Positions 24,773 to 33,063 of a stretch of DNA of 64,000 nt are shown here, in pieces. The notes under the pieces were generated by a model. That model was not told where the DNA came from. It saw only the letters and a list, made by a program, of their open reading frames with translations, and searched no databases. The position numbers and the translations under genes are program-made. Every line of letters starts with the position of its first letter. The stretch's first letter is position 1. This DNA is from Streptantibioticus cattleyicolor NRRL 8057 = DSM 46488 (GTDB lineage: Bacteria > Actinomycetota > Actinomycetes > Streptomycetales > Streptomycetaceae): contig NC_017585.1 in assembly GCF_000240165.1 (NCBI RefSeq), positions 434,001-498,000 on the forward strand. Reading direction: 5' to 3'.

Positions 24773-25696
24773 ATGCGTCCGACTCATCGCGTCGAGGCCG
24801 ACATCCGGGCACTTTCCGGCCCGTCCCGCGCCGCCGCGCTGGACAGGCTGGTGGCCGAGTTGCGGTCCCCGGACCCGGTGGCGCGGGACGAGGGGGCGTA
24901 CGTGCGGGCCCGGCGGTGGGTGCCGGAGCTGGACGCGGCGGAGCGCCGGTGGCTCGGTGACCGGATGGCCGGCCACTTCCGCGATCCGGCGGTCCAGGCG
25001 CGGACGTTCGCGCCGTTGGTGCTGGCCCGTCTCGTCGAGGCGGGCGAGTGGCGGCCGGGGTGGTGGGACGCCTTCGCGCGCTGGTATCCGGCTGAGACCG
25101 ATCTGCGCGGTCACGACCGGGAACTCGGCCGGCTGCACGCCGTGGCCCACGGCGCCGACCTGCTGGCGGCGCTCTCCACGCGCCCGGACCAGGACCCGGT
25201 GCCGCTGGCGGCGCTCGCGACCGACCGGATGCTGGCGCTCACCGACCACCTCTTCGACGCCCAGGAGGACGACCGCCTCGCCCACGCCCTCGCCCGGGTG
25301 CTGTGCTCTCCCGCGCTCACCGTGGAGGCGTCCACGCGGTGGCTGGATCCGGTGGCCGCGGCGTTCCGTACCGGTGAGCCCGGTCCGGTGCCGCCCCGTA
25401 CACCGCGTAGCGCCACGTCACCGCAGGGCGGCGGCGCGGGTGCGGAAGGCGGCGCGGTAGCTGTGCGGGGTGGTGCCGGTGACGCGTTTGAAGCGTTCCC
25501 GGAAGGCTGTCGGGGAGCCGAAGCCGGCTTGGCCCGCGATGCGTTCGATCGGGTGGTCGGTGTTCTCCAGCAGGTACTGTGCGCGGCGGACGCGGGCGCG
25601 CAGCAGCCATTGCAGCGGGGTGGTGCCGGTCTGCTCGCGGAAGCGGCGGCTGAAGGTGCGTTCGCTCATCCGGCAGCGCGCCGCCATCTGACGTAG
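24773..25696 (+). CDS. DUF2785 protein with replaced C-terminus
   Basis: 307 residues from ATG 24773. Residues 1-210 are convincing DUF2785 sequence (helical; WWDAFARWYPAETDLRGHDRELGRLHAVAHGADLLAAL, LTDHLFDAQEDDRLAHALARVL). After the GEPGPVPP segment near 25390 the sequence becomes Gly/Ala-rich and merely mirrors the opposite-strand AraC gene, which it overlaps by 279 bases. The family's usual C-terminal helices are absent. I infer a truncated gene whose frame reads on by chance until 25696; the protein may be non-functional. Confidence 0.6.
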   Translation: MRPTHRVEADIRALSGPSRAAALDRLVAELRSPDPVARDEGAYVRARRWVPELDAAERRWLGDRMAGHFRDPAVQARTFAPLVLARLVEAGEWRPGWWDAFARWYPAETDLRGHDRELGRLHAVAHGADLLAALSTRPDQDPVPLAALATDRMLALTDHLFDAQEDDRLAHALARVLCSPALTVEASTRWLDPVAAAFRTGEPGPVPPRTPRSATSPQGGGAGAEGGAVAVRGGAGDAFEAFPEGCRGAEAGLARDAFDRVVGVLQQVLCAADAGAQQPLQRGGAGLLAEAAAEGAFAHPAARRHLT

Positions 25697-26461
25697 CGTC
25701 AGCTCCTGGGCGAGATGGTCCTCGATCCAGGCGAGCACCGGTTCCAGTTCCGAGCCGCGCGGCACCGGTGGCTGGGTGTGGACGATGAACTGCGCCTGCC
25801 CGCCCTCCCGTTCCAGCGGCATCACCGACAGACGGGCCGCGTCCGCCGCCACCACCGAGCCGAAGTCGCGGCGGATCATGTACAGGCACAGGTCGAGTCC
25901 GGCCGAGGCCCCGGCGGAGGTCAGCAGCCGCCCGTTGTCGACGTAGAGCACATCGGGGCGCACCTCGATCTCGGGGTGGGCGGCGGCGAGCGGACCGGCG
26001 GCCAGCCAGTGCGTGGTGGCCGCCAGCCCGTCCAGCAACCCGGTGGCGGCGAGCACGAACGCGCCGGCGCAGATCGAGGCGATCCGCGCACCCCGGGCGG
26101 CGGCGTCCCGCAACGCGTCCAGCGCCGCGGCCGGCGGCGGCCCGGCCTCCTCCGAACAGCCGGGCACGATGATCGTGTCGGCGTCGGCCAGCGCCTCCAG
26201 CCCCCACGGCACCCGCAGCGTGAACGCCTCGCTGCGCACCTCCGGCGTCACCCCGCACGCCCGCACCCGGTAGGGCCGCCGGCCGTCCGGCAGCCGGACG
26301 CGGCCGAAGACCTCGATCGGCGTGGCGAGGTCGAACGGGACGACCCGGTCGAGGGCGAGCACCGCCACCGTGTGCAGAGCGCCGACGGCCGACGGGTTCC
26401 CGCCGGGCGGGAACCCGTCGGTGGACCACGCGACGGGCTGGGACATCGGAGGTGAGGACAT
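25418..26461 (-). CDS. GlxA-type AraC regulator with DJ-1/PfpI-like domain
   Basis: 347 residues from ATG 26461; ATG 26446 or GTG 26368 are alternatives. The DJ-1/PfpI-like domain (about residues 30-215: VAVLALDRVVPFDLATPIEVFGR, IIVPGC, SICAGAFVLAATGLLDG, RLLTSAGASAGLDLCLYMI) precedes an AraC HTH pair (ELTLRQMAARCRMSERTFSRRFREQTGTTPLQWLLRARV and IERIAGQAGFGSPTAFRERFKRVTGTTPHSYR). A perfect 16-bp-arm palindrome lies in codons 14-24 of this start, which may mean translation begins downstream and the palindrome is an operator. Divergent from a DUF2269 membrane protein. Confidence 0.87.
   Translation of the reverse strand: MSSPPMSQPVAWSTDGFPPGGNPSAVGALHTVAVLALDRVVPFDLATPIEVFGRVRLPDGRRPYRVRACGVTPEVRSEAFTLRVPWGLEALADADTIIVPGCSEEAGPPPAAALDALRDAAARGARIASICAGAFVLAATGLLDGLAATTHWLAAGPLAAAHPEIEVRPDVLYVDNGRLLTSAGASAGLDLCLYMIRRDFGSVVAADAARLSVMPLEREGGQAQFIVHTQPPVPRGSELEPVLAWIEDHLAQELTLRQMAARCRMSERTFSRRFREQTGTTPLQWLLRARVRRAQYLLENTDHPIERIAGQAGFGSPTAFRERFKRVTGTTPHSYRAAFRTRAAALR
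26389..26421. promoter_or_regulatory. 33-nt perfect palindrome (candidate operator)
   Basis: Arms of 16 bp (containing GACGGGTTCCCGCC) around a single central G. A related half-site GGCGGGAATCCGTCGGT lies about 100 bases away at about 26505-26521. The position at the 5' end of the AraC gene suits autoregulation, though it can also form an RNA hairpin. Confidence 0.5.
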
Positions 26462-26611
26462 GGCGTCCAGCATGGGCGGAAAGGGCGGCGCCGGCCACGG
26501 GCGTGGCGGGAATCCGTCGGTAATTGTCGTTCCGGCCCATGGGGCGGGGCGCGGCCGGGTTTCTAGCGTGTGCGGCGGCAGGTCCGGAGAGCGACGAAGG
26601 AGAGACCGCCG

Positions 26612-26725
26612 ATGTTCGCCCATGTCCCGCTGTATGTCCGCCTCGACGGTGCCGAGCGGCGCGAAGGGTCCGGCCCGGGCGCGGCGCCGGTGGAGTGCCC
26701 GGCCGGCGCGGTGCGGGAAGGGTGA
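26612..26725 (+). CDS. Small ORF with strong RBS ahead of the DUF2269 gene
   Basis: 37 codons (MFAHVPLYVRLDGAERREG, then a Gly/Ala/Pro-rich tail with one Cys). AAGGAG ends about 9 bases before the ATG, one of the better ribosome binding sites in the area. The stop codon lies 7 bases before the start of the DUF2269 gene, so it could be a coupled leader peptide or a small partner. No family recognised. Confidence 0.45.
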   Translation: MFAHVPLYVRLDGAERREGSGPGAAPVECPAGAVREG

Positions 26726-26732
26726 CGCGGCG

Positions 26733-27206
26733 ATGACCAAGTTCCTTCTCGCCGTTCACGTGCTGGCGGCCATCCTCGCCGTCGGCCCGGTTGCGGTGGC
26801 GGCCAGCATGTTCCCCGCGCTGGCGCGGCGCGCCGCGGAGCCCGACGCGGCCGGCGGGGCGCCGGCCGGGGCACGGATCACGCACCGCGTCTGCCAGGTG
26901 TACGCCCTCGCCGGGGCCGCCGTGCCGTTGTTCGGCTTCGCCACCGCGAGCATGCTCCGCGTGATGGGCAGCCCCTGGCTGATCGCCTCCATCGCGCTGA
27001 CCGCCGTGGCCGCCCTGGTGCTCGGCTTCATGGTGCTGCCCGGGCAGGAAAGGGTGCTGGCCACGCTGTCGGAGCAGGGCGGAGCGGCCTCGCTCGACCG
27101 CTCCGCCACCGCTCGGCTGTCCATGGTCACCGGGGTGTTCAACCTGCTGTGGGCCGTCGTCACCGTGCTGATGATCGTGCGGCCGGGGTCGACCACCGGG
27201 GTGTGA
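26733..27206 (+). CDS. DUF2269-like integral membrane protein
   Basis: 157 residues from ATG 26733; GGAAGGG upstream. Four hydrophobic helices: FLLAVHVLAAILAVGPVAVAASMF, VYALAGAAVPLFGFATASM, PWLIASIALTAVAALVLGFMVLP and SMVTGVFNLLWAVVTVLMIV. The N-terminal KFLLAVHVLAAI/GPVAVAASMFP pattern fits the DUF2269 family of predicted membrane proteins. Function unknown. Divergent from the GlxA-type AraC regulator, its likely controller. Confidence 0.75.
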   Translation: MTKFLLAVHVLAAILAVGPVAVAASMFPALARRAAEPDAAGGAPAGARITHRVCQVYALAGAAVPLFGFATASMLRVMGSPWLIASIALTAVAALVLGFMVLPGQERVLATLSEQGGAASLDRSATARLSMVTGVFNLLWAVVTVLMIVRPGSTTGV

Positions 27207-27228
27207 GGGCCCGGGAGCCGGCCGCGCG

Positions 27229-27441
27229 TCAGACCGGGACGTGCCCGGTGTGCGACAGCGCCAGCAGGATCGCCGGCAGCGCGCCGACGAGCCCGGTGAG
27301 CGCGCTGATGGTGACGGGGACCCGCCGGGTGGGGCGCACCGCCTTGGCGAGGTGGCCGACGAGCAGGAAGTAGGCCAGGGTGACCACGACCCCGGCGGTC
27401 AGCCACAGGGCGGTCGAGGACGTACTGGTTGGGGTAGACAT
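27229..27441 (-). CDS. Small two-helix membrane protein
   Basis: 70 residues from ATG 27441 with AAGGAG 9 bases upstream. Two transmembrane helices (ALWLTAGVVVTLAYFLLVGHLA and ISALTGLVGALPAILLALSHT) joined by a basic loop KAVRPTRRVP. Convergent with the DUF2269 gene, 22 bases apart. No family assigned. Confidence 0.65.
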   Translation of the reverse strand: MSTPTSTSSTALWLTAGVVVTLAYFLLVGHLAKAVRPTRRVPVTISALTGLVGALPAILLALSHTGHVPV

Positions 27442-27623
27442 GACGATGCTCGCTCCTTGGTTACCGTGCCCGGTTCGGATGTGCGGCGCGCGGCGCGAGA
27501 TGGCATCCGTCCGCAGCCCTTGGTAGGGAGGGCGCGAATCGGCTCGGCGCAGCCCGACGTGGCAATGACGGTAGCCCAAGGTGCCCGCTGTAGGCCAGAG
27601 TTGGCGGCGGGCACGAATGCGAG

Positions 27624-27657
27624 CAGGGGTCCCGGGATACCAGCCCGGGAAGCCCTG
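27624..27657. promoter_or_regulatory. Hairpin in the SARP upstream region
   Basis: TCCCGGG/CCCGGGA stem with an outer CAGGG/CCCTG stem separated by a small bulge, 7-base loop. It lies within the 365-base gap 27442-27806 that otherwise has no gene; it could be a terminator or attenuator ahead of the SARP gene. Confidence 0.4.
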
Positions 27658-27734
27658 CCCGAGGCGCAAGCCGAACCGGGCGTGGTCACGGAAGCGCTGT
27701 CGCTCTATGCTGCCAGGCGGGGATAAGCGCCCGA

Positions 27735-27761
27735 TGAACGAAGTTGAACGACCGATGAACA
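27735..27761 (+). promoter_or_regulatory. Three TGAAC direct repeats at helical spacing (possible SARP boxes)
   Basis: TGAACG, TGAACG and TGAACA start at 27735, 27745 and 27756, that is 10 and 11 bp apart, the phasing of known SARP-binding direct repeats. They end about 45 bases before the SARP gene itself, suggesting autoregulation. A matching -10 box is not clear. Confidence 0.45.
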
Positions 27762-27806
27762 CGGTGTCGGCCGCCGGAACGGACCCCGGCGGCACGAAGG
27801 GGGACC

Positions 27807-30734
27807 ATGAGCGAGGTGACCGGGGTCCGCGCCATCGAGGCGACCCGGACCCGGCTGCGGTTCGCGCTGCTCGGCCCGGTGCGTGTGTGGCACGGTGACC
27901 AACCGCTGCCCGCCGGCTCGCCGCAGCAACGCGCCGTCCTCGCCGCGCTGTTGGTCAACCACGGCCGCCCCATGACCGCTGACGACCTGATCGACGCGGT
28001 GTGGGGCGACGATCAACCCAGTCAGGTGCTGGCGGCGGTGCGCACCTACGCGGCCCGGCTACGCAAGATCGTCGGTCCCGGGACACTGGTCTCCGAGGCA
28101 GGCGGCTACGTGCTGCGGGTACCGCCGGAGGCGCTGGACCTCACGCACGCCGAGAGGCACGCCCTGGAGGCCGAACGGGCGTCGGCCGCCGGCGACCACA
28201 CCCGCGCCCGCCAACTGCTCACGGACGCGCTGGACCTGTGGGACGGGGAGGCGCTCACCGGGGTGCCCGGCCCGTTCGCGGAGACCCAGCGGACCCGGCT
28301 GGCCGAATGGCGGCTCACCCTGCTGGAACGCAGGCTGGAGGCGGACCTGGAGCGCGGGGCGCACGCCGAGGCGGCCTCCGAACTGACCGCGCTCACCGCC
28401 GACCATCCGCTGCGGGAACGGCTGCGCGCCCTGCTGATGCTGGCGCTCTACCGGGACGGCCGGCAGGCCGAGGCGCTGGCGGTCTACACCGACACCCGCC
28501 GCCTGCTCACCGATGAGCTGGGCGTCGAACCCGGTTCCCAGCTCAGGGAGATCCAGCAACGCATCCTGCGGTCCGACCCGGAGCTGCTGCGCGAGGAACC
28601 CGCCTCCGCCACGCCGCCCGTCCCGGCCCCCGCCGCGCCCGTGGTCCCCGCGCAACTCCCGCGCCCGATCCCGCACTTCCACGGACGCGAGGCCGAGATC
28701 CACCGCCTCACCGCGCTGCTCACCGCCTCCGACGAGCACGGCGTCCCGGTGCACGTGATCACCGGGCCGCCCGGGGCGGGCAAGTCGGCGCTCGCCTGCG
28801 TGGTGGCCCACGAGGTCGCGGAGGCCTACCCGGACGGGCAGCTCCACCTCGATCTGCGGGGTTCCGGGGGATCTCCGCTGGAACCGGCGCGGGCCCTGGA
28901 GGCGTTGTTGTGGGGTCTGGGGGCCGGCCCCGAGGGGCTGCCCGCGGACGCGGCGCTGCGGGCGGCGCTGCTGCGTACGGTGCTGGCCGGGCGGCGGGTG
29001 CTGATCGTGCTGGACGACGCCGAGGACGCCGAGCAGGTGCGGCCGTTGCTGCCCGGCACCCGGGGATGCGCGGTGCTGGTGACCGCCCGTGGCCGGCTGC
29101 CGGAGCTGTCCGGGGTGGACCGCACCGAACTGGGGCCGCTGGACCCCGACTCGGCGCTGCGGCTGCTGGCGGCGCCGGCCGGACCGTTCCGGACACAGGA
29201 GGAGAGAGCGGCGGCCGAGGAGATCGCCGTCGCCTGCGGTTTCCACCCGCTGGCGCTGGAGATCGCGGGCTCGCTGCTGGCCGCCCGCCCCGGCCGGCCG
29301 GTGGTCCGGCTCGCCGACGCACTGCGCGACGGTGACCGACGGCTGGCCCGACTGCGGCACGGGCGGCGGTCGTTGGAGGCCGTACTCGGCGAGCACTACC
29401 GGCGGCTCCCCCCCGACCAGGCGCACGCCCTCCGCCTGCTCGCCCTGGCGCCGCCCGGGTCCGTCCTCTCCCTCGACGCGGCGGCAGCCCTGCTCGACAC
29501 CGGTCCCTCGACGGCGGAACACACCCTCGACGCCCTCACCGACCTCCACCACCTGCGTCCGGTCGGCACCCGGGGGTACGAACTCCCCGTGCCGCTCGGC
29601 GACTTCGCCAGGTTCCGCGCGGCCGACGCGGAGAGCCCCGCCGACCGGCGCGCCGCGCGCTCGCGGCTGCTCGGCTTCCACCTCGCGCTGGCCACGGCCG
29701 CGTACGCCGTGGAAAATCCGGGCGACCCGCTGCCGCGCCACCTCGCCACCCCCGGCCACCCGGCACCGCACCTGGCCACCCGCGAGGAGGCCCGCCAACG
29801 GGTCGACGACGAGCTGGCGTTGTTGTGGGCCACGGTGGAGCGGACCGTCGCGGAGGACGACCCGGACGGGACGACGCTGCGCCGCGCGGTGGACGCGCTG
29901 CTGGCCGCCGGGGCGCCGGAGCGGGGTGCCACCGCGTGGCAGGCGGAGCGGGTGCTGCGGGCGGTGGTGGCGGCGTCGGCGGCACGGCACGAGCCGGCCG
30001 CGGAGGGCAGGGCGCGGTTGCTGCTGGGCCATCTGCTGGCGGACGCCGGGCGGTTCGGGGCGGCGTGGGAGGAGGCCGTCCGTTCCCACCGGCTCGGGGC
30101 GGCCCACGGTGACCGGTGGTGCGCGGGGTACGCCGCCGTGCTGCGGGGCCGGCTCCGCGATCCGGAGGGCGCCGCGCTGCTGCGTTCGGCGTCCGATGTC
30201 TTCCGTGCCGAAGGCGACGCCTACGGTGAGGCGGCGGCCCTCGGCATCCTGGCCCGGACCGGCGATCCTGGCCCGGAGTCGGTCGAACGGGCGCGGCGGG
30301 CGGTGGAGTTGTACGCCCGCGAGGGGGCCGGCGCCCGCGCCGCCGACGGCCACTACGCGCTCGGCGTGGTGTTGTGCCGGACCGGCGCCGACGACGAGGC
30401 GCTGCCGGAGCTGGAGCGCGCCGCCGACCTCTTCCGGCAGGGGGTACGGCCGCTCGGCGCGGCCATGGCGTCGCTGCGTATCGCCCGGGTGCACCGCGCC
30501 GCCGGCCGGTCCGGTGCCTGCGTCGAGGCGGCGGGGCGTGGTGTGTCGCTGCTGCGGGCGCTCGGCCACGATTACCGCACGGCGTACGGGCTCGGCGTCC
30601 TCGGTGACGCGCTCGCCGGGGACGGCCGGCTCGACCGGGCCCGCGACTGCCACCTGGAGGCCCGGGCGCTCGCCGCCGCGCTGGAGGCCCCGGCGGCGGA
30701 ACGCGTCCTGGCGCTCACCGGGGCCGCGGCGTAG
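27807..30734 (+). CDS. AfsR/SARP-family transcriptional activator (OmpR-type HTH, BTAD, NB-ARC, TPR)
   Basis: 975 residues from ATG 27807 (AAGGGGG upstream). Order: winged-helix DNA-binding domain at about 15-100 (LRFALLGPVRVWHGDQPLPAGSPQQRAVLAALLVNHGRPM, YVLRVPPEALD), bacterial transcriptional activation domain at about 105-250 (ALTGVPGPFAETQRTRLAEWRL, LMLALYRDGRQAEALAVYTDTRRLL), a Pro-rich linker, NB-ARC ATPase with Walker A GPPGAGKSALA and Walker B VLIVLDDAED, then TPR-like helices to the end. SARPs activate antibiotic clusters; the acyl-carrier cassette at 31.5-37.1 kb is the obvious local target. Confidence 0.92.
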   Translation: MSEVTGVRAIEATRTRLRFALLGPVRVWHGDQPLPAGSPQQRAVLAALLVNHGRPMTADDLIDAVWGDDQPSQVLAAVRTYAARLRKIVGPGTLVSEAGGYVLRVPPEALDLTHAERHALEAERASAAGDHTRARQLLTDALDLWDGEALTGVPGPFAETQRTRLAEWRLTLLERRLEADLERGAHAEAASELTALTADHPLRERLRALLMLALYRDGRQAEALAVYTDTRRLLTDELGVEPGSQLREIQQRILRSDPELLREEPASATPPVPAPAAPVVPAQLPRPIPHFHGREAEIHRLTALLTASDEHGVPVHVITGPPGAGKSALACVVAHEVAEAYPDGQLHLDLRGSGGSPLEPARALEALLWGLGAGPEGLPADAALRAALLRTVLAGRRVLIVLDDAEDAEQVRPLLPGTRGCAVLVTARGRLPELSGVDRTELGPLDPDSALRLLAAPAGPFRTQEERAAAEEIAVACGFHPLALEIAGSLLAARPGRPVVRLADALRDGDRRLARLRHGRRSLEAVLGEHYRRLPPDQAHALRLLALAPPGSVLSLDAAAALLDTGPSTAEHTLDALTDLHHLRPVGTRGYELPVPLGDFARFRAADAESPADRRAARSRLLGFHLALATAAYAVENPGDPLPRHLATPGHPAPHLATREEARQRVDDELALLWATVERTVAEDDPDGTTLRRAVDALLAAGAPERGATAWQAERVLRAVVAASAARHEPAAEGRARLLLGHLLADAGRFGAAWEEAVRSHRLGAAHGDRWCAGYAAVLRGRLRDPEGAALLRSASDVFRAEGDAYGEAAALGILARTGDPGPESVERARRAVELYAREGAGARAADGHYALGVVLCRTGADDEALPELERAADLFRQGVRPLGAAMASLRIARVHRAAGRSGACVEAAGRGVSLLRALGHDYRTAYGLGVLGDALAGDGRLDRARDCHLEARALAAALEAPAAERVLALTGAAA

Positions 30735-30746
30735 GCGCTGTCGTGG

Positions 30747-30793
30747 CGGACGCACCACGGGCCATGGTGGGCGCCACCATGGCCCGGGCGTCC
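30747..30793. terminator. Bidirectional terminator between SARP and the small secreted protein
   Basis: Perfect 12-bp inner stem (GGGCCATGGTGG and complement, 3-base loop at 30771-30773) within a GGACGC/GCGTCC outer stem. It sits between the convergent stop codons at 30734 and 30838. Confidence 0.7.
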
Positions 30794-30837
30794 GTCGGCC
30801 GGGGCCCGCACACACCGGCCGACCGGCTTGGACGGTT

Positions 30838-31140
30838 TCAGAGGACGAGGCTCAGGCCCAGCAGGCCGCCACGGTACCCGCCGTATCCGTAGCCGTAGTC
30901 GCCGTAGTTCCAGTAGGCGTACTCGTAGTCGTCGCAGTAGCAGTCGTCCCAGCGGTGGTGGCGGTGGTGCCACGGGCCGGGTTCGTAGGCGCGGGTCTGG
31001 ACGGTGACCGAGCGGGTGGCGGACGCCTGGTGGGCCGTGGTGGCGGCACCCGCGGTGCCCGCGCCGGCCACGACCGCACCGGCCGCCAGGACGGTGGTCG
31101 CGATGCCGGCGGCCACTCGGTGCATCGGACGGAATCGCAT
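30838..31140 (-). CDS. Small secreted His/Tyr/Gly-rich protein
   Basis: 100 residues from ATG 31140 with GGAGGT 5-6 bases upstream. Signal peptide residues 1-32 (VAAGIATTVLAAGAVVAGAGTAGAA). The mature part contains a dense possible metal- or heme-binding stretch (WHHRHHRWDDCYCDDYEYAY) and then a Tyr/Gly repeat (YGDYGYGYGGYRGG). No family recognised; the low-complexity tail resembles adhesive or structural peptides. Divergent from the acyl-carrier operon. Confidence 0.7.
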   Translation of the reverse strand: MRFRPMHRVAAGIATTVLAAGAVVAGAGTAGAATTAHQASATRSVTVQTRAYEPGPWHHRHHRWDDCYCDDYEYAYWNYGDYGYGYGGYRGGLLGLSLVL

Positions 31141-31532
31141 GGGTTACCTCCGTTGGTGTGCCCTGCGGGCGGCGGGGTGTTCCGTCGCCCTCACCCCTGC
31201 TTACGCCGAAGGGGCCGTCCTCCCCTCACCCGGAATCCGACGGCGCGTCAGAACCACTGGGGTTCCTGGCTACGTGTGGTGAGCCCGGACCCTCGGGTGG
31301 TGCGGAAGAGCGCGGTGTCCGGCCGGTCGCTTCGCGCGCCGCCCTTTCGGGGGAGTTGTCACCCGCGTTCCGCATGTCAGATTTGATGGGCAACGAGGCA
31401 TCTTCTGTCCGGGGGGGGCGGGGTCTTCCGCTGCGTTTCCGCTCCTCTTCCGCGGCTGCCGGTGGCCGGTGCTGTCGGGAACACCGACGAGCAGGCCGCT
31501 CGCAGGAGCGTCGCAACTGGAGGTGACACCAC
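31141..31532. promoter_or_regulatory. Divergent upstream region of the acyl-carrier operon
   Basis: 392 bases without a gene between two divergent genes. A possible plus-strand promoter is TTGTCA at 31356-31361 with CAGATT 16 bases downstream. A run of eight G (about 31411-31418) and long 5' leader precede the ACP ribosome binding site GGAGGTGA. Confidence 0.35.
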
Positions 31533-31793
31533 ATGACCGATCAGCGCACGCCGTACGACGTGTTGCTCACCGTGCTGGCGGAGAAGTTCGAGGTCGATCC
31601 CGGCCGTCTCGAACCCGACACCACGGTGGAGAACCTGGACCTGGACTCCATCACCCTGGTGGAACTCGTCGTCGTCCTCTCCGACGAACTCGGTGCGGAG
31701 ATCGACGAGAACACACTCACCGGAGACCTCACGCTGCGCGAGGTGGCCGGGGTCCTCGAGGACGCCACCGGCGCGCGGCGGGGCGGCCGGTGA
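31533..31793 (+). CDS. Acyl carrier protein
   Basis: 86 residues; ribosome binding site GGAGGTGA 7 bases before ATG 31533. The phosphopantetheine attachment site is Ser39 in LDLDSITLVEL, in a four-helix ACP fold (VLLTVLAEKFEVDPGRLEPDTTVENL, LVVVLSDELGAEIDENTLTGDLTLREVAGVL). It would carry the acyl chain loaded by the FAAL at 33064. First gene of a coupled six-function operon; stop overlaps the ketosynthase start as GTGA. Confidence 0.92.
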   Translation: MTDQRTPYDVLLTVLAEKFEVDPGRLEPDTTVENLDLDSITLVELVVVLSDELGAEIDENTLTGDLTLREVAGVLEDATGARRGGR

Positions 31794-33019
31794 CCGCCGG
31801 CCCCGCCGAGGTCGTGGTCACCGGCGTCGGGCTGGTGACCCCCGCCGGGATCGGCCGGGAAGCCACCTGGGAGGGGGTCTGCGCGGGCCGCCCGACCGCC
31901 CGCCGCGACCCCGAACTCGACGGCCTGGACGTGGACTTCGCCTGCCGGGTGCCCGGATACCAGCCACGCGAACACACCCCGGGCGGCCGGCCCTGGCAGT
32001 ACGACCGCTACACCCAGTTCGCGCTGACGGCCGTGACGGAAGCGGTGGCCGACGCCCGGCTGGACCCGGCGCGCTGGAACGGCGACCGGGTGGCCGTCGT
32101 CTTCGGCACCGCCGCCGGCGGCACCGCCTCCCAGCTGGAACAGCACCGCACCCTCCTCGCCGACGGGCCGGGCCGGGTCTCGCCGATGCTGCTGCCGAAG
32201 TACCTGCCCAACATGGCCTGCGGGCACATCGCCATCCGCCTCGGCGCGCGCGGGCCGTCGCTGAGCACCTCCACCGCGTGTGCCTCCGGGGCCACCGCGA
32301 TCGGCACCGCCTGGCAGTTGCTGCGCAGCGGTGCCTGCGACATCGCGGTGGCCGGCTCCGCCGAGGCGTCGGTGCTGCCGCTCTGGGTGGCCGGCTTCAA
32401 CCGGATGGGCGCGCTCTCCCGGCGGCGGGCGGATCCGGCGACGGCCTCACGCCCGTTCGACGTGGACCGGGACGGTTTCGTGATGGGCGAGGGGGCCGGC
32501 GCGGTGGTGCTGGAACGCGCCGAGGACGCGCGGGCCAGGGGGTGCCCCGGGCGCGCGGTGCTGGCGGGGTACGGCGCCGCCACCGACGCCGTCCACGCGG
32601 TGGCGCCCGATCCGGACGGGCGCGGGGTGACCGGTGCGATGCGGGCCGCGCTGGCCGCCGCGCACACCCCGTTCGAGGCGGTGGACCACATCAACGCGCA
32701 CGGCACCGGCACACCCCTCAACGACGCCGCGGAGGCCGCGGTGATCCGCCGGCTCTTCGGCCACCGGCCCACCGTGACCTCGGTCAAGGGGGCGCTGGGC
32801 CATCTGCTGGGGGCGGCCGGGGCGGTGGAGGCGGCGCTCACCGCGCTCACCGTCGAGCGCGGCATCGTCCCGCCGGTGGTCAACCTGCGCCGCCAGGACC
32901 CGGATCTGGAGATCAACGCCGTCACCGGCGACTGTCGCAAACAGCGGATCGACGTCGCCATCAGCAACTCGTTCGGCTTCGGCGGACACAACACGGTGCT
33001 GGTCTTCCGCGCCCGCTGA
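31790..33019 (+). CDS. Beta-ketoacyl-ACP synthase II-type (KAS/FabF family)
   Basis: 409 residues from GTG 31790. The full catalytic triad is present: Cys164 in TACASG, His304 in HGTGTPLND, His338 in GALGHLLGAAG. GEGAGAVVLE and the C-terminal NSFGFGGHN are also seen. It should catalyse decarboxylative Claisen condensation of an ACP-bound chain with malonyl-ACP. A single KAS without a chain-length-factor partner or dedicated ketoreductase in the operon suggests one or a few elongations or use of primary-metabolism reductases. Confidence 0.93.
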   Translation: MTAGPAEVVVTGVGLVTPAGIGREATWEGVCAGRPTARRDPELDGLDVDFACRVPGYQPREHTPGGRPWQYDRYTQFALTAVTEAVADARLDPARWNGDRVAVVFGTAAGGTASQLEQHRTLLADGPGRVSPMLLPKYLPNMACGHIAIRLGARGPSLSTSTACASGATAIGTAWQLLRSGACDIAVAGSAEASVLPLWVAGFNRMGALSRRRADPATASRPFDVDRDGFVMGEGAGAVVLERAEDARARGCPGRAVLAGYGAATDAVHAVAPDPDGRGVTGAMRAALAAAHTPFEAVDHINAHGTGTPLNDAAEAAVIRRLFGHRPTVTSVKGALGHLLGAAGAVEAALTALTVERGIVPPVVNLRRQDPDLEINAVTGDCRKQRIDVAISNSFGFGGHNTVLVFRAR

Positions 33020-33063
33020 CCCCCGCCCGCTGCCGAACGCGACCAGGAGAGGCTGTTTCCGCC

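Noticed and set aside
28059-30815. 918-codon open frame antisense to the SARP gene
   Set aside because: Low-complexity Arg/Gly/Gln-rich shadow; the plus-strand protein has complete SARP domains.
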